From Adlercreutzia sp. ZJ304 (GTDB lineage Bacteria; Actinomycetota; Coriobacteriia; Coriobacteriales; Eggerthellaceae), in NCBI RefSeq assembly GCF_011039075.1, contig NZ_JAAKEG010000010.1, positions 1 to 64,000 of the forward strand: DNA of 64,000 nt, read 5' to 3'. Of this stretch, positions 38,191-49,678 are shown one piece after another. The translations under genes were made by a program, and so were the position numbers. Each line of letters opens with the position of its first letter. Position 1 is the first letter of the stretch. The notes beneath the pieces are model-generated. The model worked only from the letters and a program-made list of their open reading frames with translations, was not told the origin of the DNA and made no database searches.

Positions 38191-38442
38191 TTACATATCT
38201 GGAACCGGATCATATCCATGAGGACCACCCGGACGACAACGTAATAATCTTTTGATAGTTAAAATAAAACCTTTTCGGAATCCAAATCTTCTAAACGCTA
38301 TCAATCCATATTCCGAACAACTCGGAATAAAACGACAAGAAGATGGTAATAAAGGTGAAATAAGAGTTTTATAAAGCAAAATTAAACCTATGGCTAAGTT
38401 CATAGGAATATTTTTAACAAATTTCGGAATTCTATTCCGCAC
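38191..38442 (-). CDS. yidD: Membrane protein insertion efficiency factor YidD
   Basis: 83 residues with the family pattern LILLYKTLISPLLPSSCRFIPSCSEYGLIAFRRFG and CRPGGPHGYDPVP. Small membrane-associated helper of YidC. Overlaps the rnpA end by 11 nt. Confidence 0.95.
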   Translation of the reverse strand: MRNRIPKFVKNIPMNLAIGLILLYKTLISPLLPSSCRFIPSCSEYGLIAFRRFGFRKGFILTIKRLLRCRPGGPHGYDPVPDM

Positions 38443-38803
38443 CCGGTTCCACCAAACCTAATTCTTGCAGTGTATTTTTTATAGTAGAAGACACTTTACT
38501 ATAATTAGCTTCTGTAAGTGAATGTTTTGCTACTAATAGTACATCGTAACCAGACCACGGACCATTAAACTGTTTAGTTAATTCACGTAGCCTACGTTTT
38601 GCGCGATTACGCCAACAAGCATTTCCATTTTTTCTGCCAGCAATAAAAGCAACACGGCCGTTTAGACCGTGTTCAAAATCTGCATTTAGGCTAAGTTCTT
38701 CAAGATTTTTAGGAAAAATAATCACCGTAATATATTTATTAGATGACTTCTTACCTTCCTTAAATATCTTAGAAATCTCAGCGTTTGATTTAATGGTTTC
38801 CAA
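38432..38803 (-). CDS. rnpA: Ribonuclease P protein component
   Basis: 123 residues; protein subunit that supports the RNase P RNA in 5' tRNA maturation. The RNR motif is NACWRNRAKRRLRELTKQF. Start is TTG at 38803, five nt after the rpmH stop. The N-terminal segment (METIKSNAEISKIFKEGKK) matches the family. Confidence 0.94.
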   Translation of the reverse strand: METIKSNAEISKIFKEGKKSSNKYITVIIFPKNLEELSLNADFEHGLNGRVAFIAGRKNGNACWRNRAKRRLRELTKQFNGPWSGYDVLLVAKHSLTEANYSKVSSTIKNTLQELGLVEPGAE

Positions 38804-38808
38804 TTATT

Positions 38809-38943
38809 TTAGACACAGAGACGCTTACGACCTTTTGCCCGGCGACGAGATAATACTGCACGCCCGCCTTTAGTGGACATACGGGCACGGAAACCATGAC
38901 ATTTAGCACGCTTGCGCTTATTTGGTTGATATGTACGTTTCAT
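38809..38943 (-). CDS. rpmH: Ribosomal protein bL34
   Basis: 44 residues, [22 protein letters not shown] followed by [22 protein letters not shown], an unmistakable bL34. ATG at 38943 preceded by AAAAGGA. First gene of rpmH-rnpA-yidD-yidC-jag. Confidence 0.97.
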   Translation of the reverse strand: MKRTYQPNKRKRAKCHGFRARMSTKGGRAVLSRRRAKGRKRLCV

Positions 38944-39392
38944 TATGAATCCTTTTCTAAAAAGAGCAGTTTGAAAAGTATATCTCACCTGCGAAAACTG
39001 TCAATGAAATTCGATAAGTGGATATTATTTAGATGGGGTATATAAATGTTTTAAGAAATAATAAATATAATAAAGGCGGTTTAAAAGGTGAAAAGTTGCA
39101 AATCACCAGTGTAAATATGATATTTTATTCAAATATTTAGGTTAAGAAAATGTAGCTGAAATACACAGCATTTTTAATAGAAAAAATCTTTACACAAAAA
39201 ATTATTAAAAAAGTAGAAAAAATTGCTAGTTTTCATAAATATATTCACCAGTATTTAAGTTTTTAAGATATTTTAATCTGTTAAAACGGGTGAAAAATGT
39301 TTCACGTGAAACATTTTTCAAGTTAGAGACTATGATTGTTTTTATTACTAATGTGGAATAGCTGTAGATAAGAAAGTATCAAAATTTATAAA
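38944..39392. other. AT-rich intergenic region between rpmH and dnaA 3' end
   Basis: 449 bp, very AT-rich. It must hold the rpmH promoter. It contains one parS (39298) and DnaA-box-like 9-mers with one mismatch to TTWTNCACA: CTTTACACA (39189), TATTCCACA on minus (39352-39360) and TTATCTACA on minus (39363-39371). No gene seen. It is a secondary candidate for part of a bipartite origin. Confidence 0.5.
39298..39313. other. parS site (perfect)
   Basis: Perfect 16-bp parS between rpmH and the end of dnaA, inside a longer near-palindrome with A/T flanks. Confidence 0.9.
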
Positions 39393-40991
39393 TTAAAGTT
39401 CTTTAATCATTTGTTTTAAGGCTTCTAATTCTTCTTGTACATCTCTGTTTGTTATGATCATCTTCTCAACTTTAGAAACTGAATGCATGATGGTCGTATG
39501 GTCACGATTAAATTTCTTCCCTATATCATTAAAAGGTAGATCTAATAACTGCCGGCAAAGATATATAGCTATTTGTCTCGGATAAGTTACTCCTCTATCA
39601 CGTGCTGGACCAATTAAGTCAGAATGTTTTACCTTATAAAATTGCTCAACTTCTTTTTGTATATCTTCAACAGTAAGATTTTTGCGAATTCCCCCAGAAA
39701 AATGATTCTCTAAAAGCTGACTTACATCACCAATTGAAATGGTGTCTCTCTGTAAGAAATTAATATGATAAATAACTATGGTTAAAGCACCTTTTAATTC
39801 TCGGATATTAGATCCAGAATTTTCTGCAATATAAAATTGCACATCTTCAGGAATGGAAAGATTTTCATTTCCTTCAGATTTTCTGTACATATTTATATAA
39901 CTTTTAACAATTGCAAGTTTTGTTTCAACTTCAGGTGGCTGAATATCTATTGTGCCACCTTGCACAAACCGAGAACTATAACGTTCATCTATGTCTATAT
40001 TTTTTGGGGCGCGGTCTGCGGAAAGAACTATTTGTTTTCCTTGATTTGTTAACTTATTAAAAATTTGGAAAACAATATCTAAAGTTTGTTTTTTACCTTG
40101 CAAAAATTGAATATCGTCAACTAATAATACGTCGGCAGCTTCGTAATATGTTTTAAAATTTTTGTAACTTGATTTTTCACGATCGTGTTCAGCTACCGCA
40201 TCGGTATACCCGCTAATTAACTCTTCGGAGTCAACGTATATTGTGTGAAGGTGTGGCTGAGTTTCATTTATATAATTTTGTATAGCGCGCATTAAATGCG
40301 TTTTTCCAAGCCCGCTTTTCCCGTAAATAAATAGAGGATTAAGTGCTGTATTGCCCGGCATTTCCGCAACTTGAACTGCCATAGAATATGCCATGCGGTT
40401 TGATTCACCAATAACAAAATTTTCAAATGTAAGAGAAGATAATACTTGCTCATGTTGTACTGAATCTGGTTTTGCTGAACTTATATCAACAACTGTATCT
40501 TCATTTAAATTTGATTCAACCGGTAAAAATGTTTCACGTGAAACATTTTGTACGTTTATTGGTTCAATAGGAGAAGATTTTGGTGTGTTAATTGTAGTTC
40601 TTATAGGTTTAGGTTCTTCACCTATATTATTAATGTTTGATTGATTAGGAATAGGATTAATGTTCTGCGCTTGAAATAATTGAGAAACTTGAGTAGGTTC
40701 AACAGATATTGATTCTACTGGTTCTTCTTTTACTTCATCAATTTCAACAACAACTATAAAAGGCATTCCGTATAAGTCTTGTAATGCACGTTGTATAGCA
40801 GTTATAAAGCTTTTTTCAGCCCACGATTTTAAAAATGCATTCTCAGTTGTAAGCATGAGAAATCCATCGCTTATAGCTTGTGGCTGTAAGCGTGATGCCA
40901 GTGCGCTAAATTGCAAACTGTCAACATCATTGTATGACACCACACGTTGGCAAACATTTGCCCATTTTTGTTTTAAAGTGTCACTATTCAT
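39393..40991 (-). CDS. dnaA: Chromosomal replication initiator DnaA
   Basis: 532 residues. Domain I (1-90, WANVCQRVVSYNDVD), a long low-complexity linker (domain II, ~95-190), AAA+ domain III with Walker A YGKSGLGKTHLMRAI and Walker B LLVDDIQFLQGK, and domain IV with the DnaA-box signature DRDHTTIMHSVSKVE in the form FNRDHTTIMHSVSKVE. The linker contains NVSRET encoded by a perfect parS at 40530. dnaA reads toward rpmH and away from dnaN, the reverse of the common arrangement. Confidence 0.97.
   Translation of the reverse strand: MNSDTLKQKWANVCQRVVSYNDVDSLQFSALASRLQPQAISDGFLMLTTENAFLKSWAEKSFITAIQRALQDLYGMPFIVVVEIDEVKEEPVESISVEPTQVSQLFQAQNINPIPNQSNINNIGEEPKPIRTTINTPKSSPIEPINVQNVSRETFLPVESNLNEDTVVDISSAKPDSVQHEQVLSSLTFENFVIGESNRMAYSMAVQVAEMPGNTALNPLFIYGKSGLGKTHLMRAIQNYINETQPHLHTIYVDSEELISGYTDAVAEHDREKSSYKNFKTYYEAADVLLVDDIQFLQGKKQTLDIVFQIFNKLTNQGKQIVLSADRAPKNIDIDERYSSRFVQGGTIDIQPPEVETKLAIVKSYINMYRKSEGNENLSIPEDVQFYIAENSGSNIRELKGALTIVIYHINFLQRDTISIGDVSQLLENHFSGGIRKNLTVEDIQKEVEQFYKVKHSDLIGPARDRGVTYPRQIAIYLCRQLLDLPFNDIGKKFNRDHTTIMHSVSKVEKMIITNRDVQEELEALKQMIKEL
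40530..40545. other. parS site (perfect) inside dnaA
   Basis: Perfect 16-bp parS within the dnaA domain II linker, coding Asn-Val-Ser-Arg-Glu-Thr on the minus strand. Confidence 0.9.
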
Positions 40992-41066
40992 GCTTAAGAA
41001 TCCATCTTCTTAGTTATTGTTCTAGCTTTCATTATGATACCAGCCGAAAGATTATATTGTGGAAAA

Positions 41067-41828
41067 CTAGAGAGATTCAATAATATTACGTCCGAGATTA
41101 CTAAGAATACGCTTCTTTCCAAGTTTTTCAATAATTCCCGATTCTTCTAACTTGCGTAATTCGGAATGAGTGCTTGAAAGTGGGATATCTGTCATATTTG
41201 ATATGTCTTGGACTCCAAGAGTGCTTTCATTTTTAAATAACGAAAGAATTTGTTGAGATCTTTTTGAAAGAGAAGATAAAACTATTTCGGAAGGTATATT
41301 AGAGACTTGCGAAGTTGTTGTAGGTATATTTGGTGTGTGCTTTTCAAAATTAGAAGTTTTTTGAGGGGTTAAACTAAGCGTTACTACTGAGCCACCATTT
41401 AAATTATCATCTAATGTAAGTGTGCCGTGCTTTACATCTAAGTATTCTCGAACAATAGGTAATCCAGAACCTACTCCGTCTATATATTTTTTCATTTCTT
41501 CAGTTGCTGAAGAAAAACCCGGAAGTTGTGCGCGTTGTTTATCGCTAATTCCGGGACCTTGGTCGGTAAATCGTATTGTATTTCCATCATCCATAATAGA
41601 AACAACTATTTCGCGAAAATCTGCATGAATAAAATTTTCAGTTACTTGCTTTATGGCGCTGAAGGGAATACCTCCACCTGCTTGGCGAGATAAGTTGTAT
41701 ATTTGAGAAGATAACTCTCCAATAAAATTAGTAGTATTAGCTGGTGGTACCTCAATTATTTGAGGAGAACTAAGCATATCGTCATATAAGGCGATGCGCG
41801 CTGCATTAGGTACAAAAGAGTAGTCCAA
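41067..41828 (-). CDS. HATPase (anti-sigma/sensor-kinase-like) domain fused to winged HTH
   Basis: 253 residues from a TTG start at 41828, chosen because AAAGGAG lies 8 nt upstream; an ATG 36 nt earlier is also in frame. The GHKL ATPase fold spans ~40-150 with N65 in TENFIHA, D89-QGPGI and G118-VGSGLPIV. No phospho-acceptor His domain is present, so it is not a classical sensor kinase. A C-terminal winged HTH (~190-253: ILSLFKNESTLGVQDISNMTDIPLSSTHSELRKLEESGI) follows. It sits 75 bp upstream of dnaA on the same strand and borders oriC, so a link to replication control is tempting but inferred. A perfect DnaA box (minus, 41058-41066) lies between the two genes. Confidence 0.8.
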   Translation of the reverse strand: MDYSFVPNAARIALYDDMLSSPQIIEVPPANTTNFIGELSSQIYNLSRQAGGGIPFSAIKQVTENFIHADFREIVVSIMDDGNTIRFTDQGPGISDKQRAQLPGFSSATEEMKKYIDGVGSGLPIVREYLDVKHGTLTLDDNLNGGSVVTLSLTPQKTSNFEKHTPNIPTTTSQVSNIPSEIVLSSLSKRSQQILSLFKNESTLGVQDISNMTDIPLSSTHSELRKLEESGIIEKLGKKRILSNLGRNIIESL

Positions 41829-42279
41829 TTTTGCATCTCCTTTCAATGACGCTTTAAAGAGCAAGTTAATTACTTTAGGTAAAGAAGTATGACACTTTTT
41901 CTGAAATATATATCAAATACTGGTGAAAAAATAGAGATCGATAAAAGTTTTCAACATTTAATTCAGAAAAAGTGGAAAATATTTAAGTCGGTTGAAAAAA
42001 ATCTATGAATTTTTATAAGGCATTGTTAAATATTTTTTAGATTTTAGCTTGATTTTTTAGAAAAATTAGTTTTCCCAGCTAAGTTACTTATAAAAATATT
42101 AAGTTATATCTTGAGTACAATAAACTAATCCCGTCAAGCGAAATTATGTTCTATTTTTGAATTGTAATTATATTATCCCAGCTAGATACCAATAAATTAA
42201 ATTAAAATAAAAAGTACGCACGAAGATTTCAACAGTGTAAAATAAAAGAAAAACAAGGTAGAACTGCGATAGTTAAAAG

Positions 42280-42328
42280 TTTTACACAAATTTGATAATT
42301 AAAAGAAAAGTTTTCAACATTTTCCACA
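42280..42328 (+). other. DnaA-box cluster
   Basis: TTTTACACA (42280-42288), TTTTCAACA (42311-42319, one mismatch) and TTTTCCACA (42320-42328), all in the same orientation; the last two abut. Confidence 0.7.
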
Positions 42329-42625
42329 ATTCAGTATTGAACGACTAGGAATAAAACCGATAACACTATTTAGATTTTCATGTTTTTTCATAATTTACTG
42401 AAAGTTTCGGGATTTTTCAAACTATTTGAGATATTAATAATAAAAATGAAAATACTTTCTGAAAAAATTATTTTTGCCAATATTTTTATACAGCAATTTG
42501 ATATTTCAAATATATATTGAATGTAAAATATGAAATAAAAACAAGACCAACCTTTGAGATCAATCGGTTATTTTTATAAATAAAGCAATGCCGGAATTAA
42601 CTATATGTTAAGAATATTCGCACTG

Positions 42626-42631
42626 TATAAT
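42626..42631 (+). promoter_or_regulatory. dnaN -10 box
   Basis: TATAAT 33 nt before the dnaN ATG; no convincing -35. The RBS AGGGAG is at 42652-42657. Confidence 0.5.
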
Positions 42632-42663
42632 GACAAATAAATTCAGCAATATAGGGAGCATGA

Positions 42664-43761
42664 ATGAAATTCACTATTAATAAAACAGAACTACAAAATG
42701 CGCTTTCAGTGGTACTAAAAGGTGTATCTACACGCTCTACTTTACCAGTTTTATCTGGAATTATGTTGGATGCTAGTGGCGATGAAGTGGTACTTCAATC
42801 GACCGACCTAGAATATTCTGTGAAATATATTTTACCGGCGCTAGTAGATGAACCCGGAAAAACTGTCGTTCCCGGTAAATTATTCAATGATATTGTCAAA
42901 AATCTTGCTGATGCAGCTGTTTGTATTCAAGAGTCTGATAACACCGCTCATATTACATGCGATACTTCATCTTTTTCAGTACGTACACTTAACTATGAAG
43001 ACTTCCCCGGTTTTCCGCACGTAGAAACCGATAGTGAATTAGAAATTCCATTTATCCAATTTCAAGATATGGTTCGTCGTGTTTCGCGAGTAGTATCACG
43101 CGACGAAAGCCGTGCTATATTAACAGGTGTTCTTATCACGTTAGAAGAACATGTATTACGAATGGTTGCTACTGATTCCTATCGTCTTGCTATAACAGAA
43201 ATTCCAATGCCAGATTCTGCTGCCGAAGATTTTGAAGCAGTTATTCTTGGCAATTTTCTGAATGAAATTGCAGCATTGCCAAGAAATGAAGGTAATGTTT
43301 CTATTGCTTTAGCGGAAAATCAAATAGTTGCAAAATGTGGACCGGTTACATTTATTAACAGACGTATCGAGGGTAACTATCCAAATTATAAGCAGTTACT
43401 TCCAAATACTTATACATCTCGCGCGCAAATAGATGTGAAAGAACTAGCAGCAAGTGTTAAGCGTGCAGCTTTATTAAGTTCATCAACTGCACCTATGCGT
43501 TTCGATTTAAATATAGCATCGCAAACTACGCAAATAACTGTTTCTGCGCCTGATGTTGGTACTGCGCAAGAAACTATAGTTTGCCAAATTGAAGGCGAAG
43601 ATATGCAAATTGCATTTAATTCTTCGTATGTACAAGATGGGCTGTCTGCTATAAGCGGAGAAAAAGTATATTTGGAAGTGCAATCCGATATGAAACCGGG
43701 TATTTTGCGCGCTGAAGAACCAGAAAACTATTTATATCTCATAATGCCTGTACGTATATAG
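42664..43761 (+). CDS. dnaN: DNA polymerase III subunit beta (sliding clamp)
   Basis: 365 residues. Starts MKFTINKTELQNALSVVLKGVSTRSTLPVLSGI and ends with the clamp hydrophobic pocket region ENYLYLIMPVRI, the usual C-terminus. Three clamp domains of ~120 residues. First plus-strand gene after the origin; recF starts 14 nt later. Confidence 0.97.
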   Translation: MKFTINKTELQNALSVVLKGVSTRSTLPVLSGIMLDASGDEVVLQSTDLEYSVKYILPALVDEPGKTVVPGKLFNDIVKNLADAAVCIQESDNTAHITCDTSSFSVRTLNYEDFPGFPHVETDSELEIPFIQFQDMVRRVSRVVSRDESRAILTGVLITLEEHVLRMVATDSYRLAITEIPMPDSAAEDFEAVILGNFLNEIAALPRNEGNVSIALAENQIVAKCGPVTFINRRIEGNYPNYKQLLPNTYTSRAQIDVKELAASVKRAALLSSSTAPMRFDLNIASQTTQITVSAPDVGTAQETIVCQIEGEDMQIAFNSSYVQDGLSAISGEKVYLEVQSDMKPGILRAEEPENYLYLIMPVRI

Positions 43762-43775
43762 TTTTTGTAGTCCGC

Positions 43776-44846
43776 ATGTTGCGTATTTCAGATATCTATT
43801 TGCGCGATTTTAGGTCGTACAATCGGCTACATCTTGAAGTGCCGGGTAAGCTAACGGTGTTGGTTGGTCCTAATGCAATAGGAAAAACCAATATTGTAGA
43901 GGCGATACAGCTGCTTACATCTATGCAGTCTTTTCGTCGTTCAAAAACAGCGGAACTGCTTCGTTATGGTGCATCTAATTCGCGAATTGAAATAAAAGCC
44001 AGCGACGGGAATAGAGAACTTGAAATTGCACTCGCGCTTGAAGGGAAGGCGCGGCATTATAAGTTGAATGGTAAGGCAAAACGAGCATCGGATTTACGCG
44101 GATTAGTTCCATCGGTTGCTTTTACGCCAGACGATTTGAATCTAATAAAAGGTTCTCCCGGTAAACGGCGTGATTCTTTAGATGCACTAGGTGCTCAGTT
44201 AAATAAAAATTATCATGTTATACAAAAAGATTTTGAAAAAGTACTGCACCATAAAAACAAACTTCTTAAAGACGGCGCAAAAAACATGCTAGATGCGATA
44301 AATGAATTATTTGTACGTGTAGGATCGCAGTTAGAGAATTACAGACACGCATTATTCACCAGAATTAAGCCTGAAATTACGCGCAAATATCAACAAATAT
44401 CTGGTGGAGAAAAGCTTAGTGGTACGTATATTTCTTCATGGATGAGTGAAGAAAACTCTTATGAAGACTTGCAAAAAGCGGTCGAAGCGAACACTGCAGC
44501 CGAATTAAATGCTGGGCGCACACTTGTTGGACCAAATCATGATCGTATCGAATTTGCCATTAATGATATGGATGCTGGCAAATTTGCCAGTCAGGGTCAA
44601 CAACGATCGGCTGTATTAGCTTGGAAACTTGCCGAAGCTGAAATAATAGAAGACCTTCTAGGCACTTTGCCTATTTTGTTACTAGATGATGTAATGAGTG
44701 AATTAGATGGCGACCGCCGCAGCGCTCTGGTTGATTATTTACAACGCGATTCTCAAACATTCATAACTACTACAAATATGGACTATTTCGACAAAAAAGC
44801 AATTTCAGATGCACATATAGTGAAATTACCCCTTCAAACAGGCTGA
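43776..44846 (+). CDS. recF: DNA replication and repair protein RecF
   Basis: SMC-like ATPase that helps load RecA at gaps. 356 residues; Walker A VGPNAIGKTNIVEAI, signature SQGQQRSAVLAWKLAEAEI and Walker B ILLLDDVMSELD. The sequence is complete. Follows dnaN closely as in most bacteria. Confidence 0.96.
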   Translation: MLRISDIYLRDFRSYNRLHLEVPGKLTVLVGPNAIGKTNIVEAIQLLTSMQSFRRSKTAELLRYGASNSRIEIKASDGNRELEIALALEGKARHYKLNGKAKRASDLRGLVPSVAFTPDDLNLIKGSPGKRRDSLDALGAQLNKNYHVIQKDFEKVLHHKNKLLKDGAKNMLDAINELFVRVGSQLENYRHALFTRIKPEITRKYQQISGGEKLSGTYISSWMSEENSYEDLQKAVEANTAAELNAGRTLVGPNHDRIEFAINDMDAGKFASQGQQRSAVLAWKLAEAEIIEDLLGTLPILLLDDVMSELDGDRRSALVDYLQRDSQTFITTTNMDYFDKKAISDAHIVKLPLQTG

Positions 44847-44938
44847 AATTTCGCCGTTTAAGATAGCATATTAGTAAAAAACGACTATTTGTATGGTAAA
44901 ATTGGAAAACGGCGCTCTAAACGCCTCAAATCCCATAA

Positions 44939-46885
<1,947 letters not shown>

Positions 46886-46939
46886 CGGTAACTGCTGCAA
46901 ATATAAAGACCAACGAAATATGCTGCAGGAAGGCAGAAT

Positions 46940-49543
46940 ATGTCAGATAACGAAATGTTTAATGAAGAGCACGAGGGTGAAACGCCCGACACAACAGATG
47001 TAACTGAGAAAGAGGCTGCTGAGCAGGAAAGCGCCGAATTATCGGATGCAGAAACTGCCGTTACTGGTGATGTGCAGATAGCGGAATTAGGTAAGGAAAT
47101 GCAACAGTCGTTCTTGGAGTATTCCATGAGCGTTATTGTCGCGCGCGCGTTACCTGATGTTCGCGATGGTTTGAAGCCGGTACATAGGCGCATTCTTTAC
47201 GCTATGAACGAATCGGGCTATCTACCCACGAAGCCACATATGAAATCGGCGCGTACAGTGGGCGATGTTATAGGTAAGTATCACCCTCATGGCGATTCTG
47301 CGGTGTATGACACAATGGTGCGTTTGGCACAACCATTTAGTATGCGCTTGCCACTGGTAGACGGGCACGGCAATTTTGGCAGCATTGACGGCGATTCTGC
47401 GGCGGCAATGCGTTACACCGAGGCGCGTTTAGACAAGCCGGCTATGGAAATACTGCGCGACCTTGACAAGGAAACTGTTGATTTTCAGCCTAACTATGAC
47501 GAAAGCCTGCAAGAACCTAAGGTGCTTCCTGCGCGATTCCCGAACTTGTTGGTTAACGGCAGTAATGGTATTGCTGTAGGTATGGCTACCAATATTCCGC
47601 CACACAACTTGGGTGAAGCCATAGATGCGACTATTCTTATGTTGGATAATCCTGATGTCACCACCGAAGAGCTAATGAGCGCTATGCCGGGACCAGACTT
47701 CCCAACCGGTGGTCTAATCATGGGCAAAAAAGGCATTGTTGACGCATATGAAACTGGTCACGGCAATATAACCGTGCGTGCTAAATGTGTGTTTGAAGAG
47801 AAGAAGTCGGGTCGCAGCTCTATTATTGTGAAAGAAATTCCGTATCAGGTTAACCGTAAGCGCCTGCTAGAAAAACTAGGCGAACTGGTGCGCGAGAAGA
47901 AACTACCTGAAATTTCGAACATTCATGATGCTGCAGATCGTCGCGGAATAGACATCATCATTGATCTAAAAGCCAACGCTATTCCGCAGGTAGTGCTGAA
48001 TAAGCTGTTTAAGCATACGCAGTTGCAAGTTGGATTCGGAATAAACATGCTGGCTTTGGTTGACAATACACCGCGCGTGTTGTCGCTAAAAGAAATCTTG
48101 CATTACTACATTCAGCACCAGATAGATGTTGTTACGCGCCGCACGCGCTATGAATTAGCAAAAGCGGAAGAGCGGGCACATATTTTAGAAGGCTACATAG
48201 TTGCTTTAGACAACATTGACGAGGTTATCCATATAATTCGCAGTAGCCAAACCGACAAAGAGGCAAGCGAGCGTTTGCGCGAACGTTTTGGGTTAACGAA
48301 GCGCCAAACCGACGCTATTTTGGAAATGCGTCTGCGTCGTTTGACCGGCTTAGAGCGCGAAAAGATAGAAGCTGAATTGTCCGATTTGCGCGAACGCATT
48401 GTCTATCTAAAAAGCTTGCTAGATGATGAGCATCTGCTGCGCGGTGTTATCAAAGATGAGTTGCTTGAAATTCGCAGGAAATATGCAAATGCGCGCCGTA
48501 CTCGCATTACCGGTGAAGCGCGCGATATAGAAGTTGAAGACTTGGTTCCCGACGACAATATGGTAGTTACCATGACGGAAGCGGGCTACATTAAGCGTAT
48601 GCCGGTTACAGCTTATCGTCAGCAGAAGCGCGGCGGCAAGGGCATGCAAGGCGTAAACCTAAAAGATTCTGATTTCGTTGAGCATCTGTTTGTGGCAACT
48701 AATCACTCCTACATGCTGTTCTTCTCTACAAAAGGTAAAGTTTATCGTCTGCATGTGTACGACATTCCCGAAGCTTCACGGCATGCCCGCGGCACAGCTA
48801 TAGTAAATTTGTTGCCGCTGGAAAAGGGTGAAACTATTTCGGCAGTTATTTCTACTAAAGAATTCCCAGCCGACGAATTCCTAATGTTTGCCACTTCAAA
48901 GGGTACTGTGAAAAAGACCGCTATGGATCTATATGACAGAACGCGTCGCGACGGTTTAATTGCTATCAATCTGAATGATGACGATGAGCTAATTTCGGTG
49001 CGCCGTGTGGCGAAGGGCGAAAAAGTCATAATGGTTTCTAGCGCGGGTAAAGCCATTTTGTGGGATGAATCGGAAGTGCGCGCAATGGGTCGTACTGCTA
49101 CAGGTGTGCGCGGCATGATGGTGCCAGCCGATGCGCATGTGCTAGGCATGGAAATAGCGCGTCCGGGCACAGACTTGTTTGTTATAACAGAAAAAGGCTA
49201 CGGCAAACGTACATCTGTCAGTGAATATAGCGAACATCATCGTGGCGGGCAGGGCGTTTACACTATTACGATGACGCAAAAGAAAGGCTTGCTAGTTGCC
49301 ATGAAGATTGTGGAAGCTAGCGACGAGATAATGATTATCTCTGAAGAGGGCGTTATAGTTCGCACTCCTGTGAAAGGAATCAGTGAACTTGGGCGGCAGG
49401 CTCAGGGTGTGCGTTGCATGAATATATCAGATGGCGACAGAGTAACTGCGGTAGCTATTAGCGACACTGGCAACAAGAAAAAACAAAACACCGATTCCGT
49501 TGATGAGGACGCTAGCTTAACAGGTGTGGAGGAAATTAATTAG
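46940..49543 (+). CDS. gyrA: DNA gyrase subunit A
   Basis: DNA-cleaving subunit, 867 residues. An acidic ~50-residue leader precedes the conserved [31 protein letters not shown]. The catalytic Tyr is in [11 protein letters not shown]; the quinolone-determining region reads [17 protein letters not shown] with Ser and Asp at the E. coli 83/87 positions, i.e. wild-type by this criterion. The GyrA-box appears as [10 protein letters not shown] in the C-terminal beta-pinwheel. The C-terminus is highly charged. The following 135-bp gap contains two hairpins (GTCCG/CGGAC at 49616-49635 and a second at 49639-49670) without a T-run. Confidence 0.97.
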   Translation: MSDNEMFNEEHEGETPDTTDVTEKEAAEQESAELSDAETAVTGDVQIAELGKEMQQSFLEYSMSVIVARALPDVRDGLKPVHRRILYAMNESGYLPTKPHMKSARTVGDVIGKYHPHGDSAVYDTMVRLAQPFSMRLPLVDGHGNFGSIDGDSAAAMRYTEARLDKPAMEILRDLDKETVDFQPNYDESLQEPKVLPARFPNLLVNGSNGIAVGMATNIPPHNLGEAIDATILMLDNPDVTTEELMSAMPGPDFPTGGLIMGKKGIVDAYETGHGNITVRAKCVFEEKKSGRSSIIVKEIPYQVNRKRLLEKLGELVREKKLPEISNIHDAADRRGIDIIIDLKANAIPQVVLNKLFKHTQLQVGFGINMLALVDNTPRVLSLKEILHYYIQHQIDVVTRRTRYELAKAEERAHILEGYIVALDNIDEVIHIIRSSQTDKEASERLRERFGLTKRQTDAILEMRLRRLTGLEREKIEAELSDLRERIVYLKSLLDDEHLLRGVIKDELLEIRRKYANARRTRITGEARDIEVEDLVPDDNMVVTMTEAGYIKRMPVTAYRQQKRGGKGMQGVNLKDSDFVEHLFVATNHSYMLFFSTKGKVYRLHVYDIPEASRHARGTAIVNLLPLEKGETISAVISTKEFPADEFLMFATSKGTVKKTAMDLYDRTRRDGLIAINLNDDDELISVRRVAKGEKVIMVSSAGKAILWDESEVRAMGRTATGVRGMMVPADAHVLGMEIARPGTDLFVITEKGYGKRTSVSEYSEHHRGGQGVYTITMTQKKGLLVAMKIVEASDEIMIISEEGVIVRTPVKGISELGRQAQGVRCMNISDGDRVTAVAISDTGNKKKQNTDSVDEDASLTGVEEIN

Positions 49544-49678
49544 CTTGATAATTTGATGCACGACTGAATATAAGCAGAAAACGCCAGCAAGTGTATTGAA
49601 TTGTTGCGGTGTTTAGTCCGGCGGTTGTAGCGGACACCCATAGCAAGTACTTATTGAACTAAGTGCTGTGGGGGTTAG

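Larger units (their letters stand above)
41829..42663. other. Probable replication origin (oriC)
   Basis: 835 bp without genes, extremely AT-rich, between the divergent HATPase-HTH gene and dnaN. It contains DnaA boxes matching TTWTNCACA (42280, 42320) and one-mismatch copies TTTTCAACA (41948, 42311), agtggaaaa (minus, 41971) and agtgtaaaa (minus, 42233). The long A/T tracts around 42360-42540 could serve as an unwinding element. The position within dnaA-dnaN-gyrBA and the switch of gene direction here support the call. The exact unwinding point is not determinable by eye. Confidence 0.75.

Noticed and set aside
31992-40545. The repeated palindromes as a CRISPR array
   Set aside because: Spacing is irregular (tens to thousands of bp), the unit is a 16-bp perfect palindrome equal to parS, some copies lie in genes, and no cas genes are present.
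41067-41828. Two-component sensor kinase
   Set aside because: Only the ATPase half is present, with no His-containing dimerisation domain, and the C-terminus is a DNA-binding winged helix.
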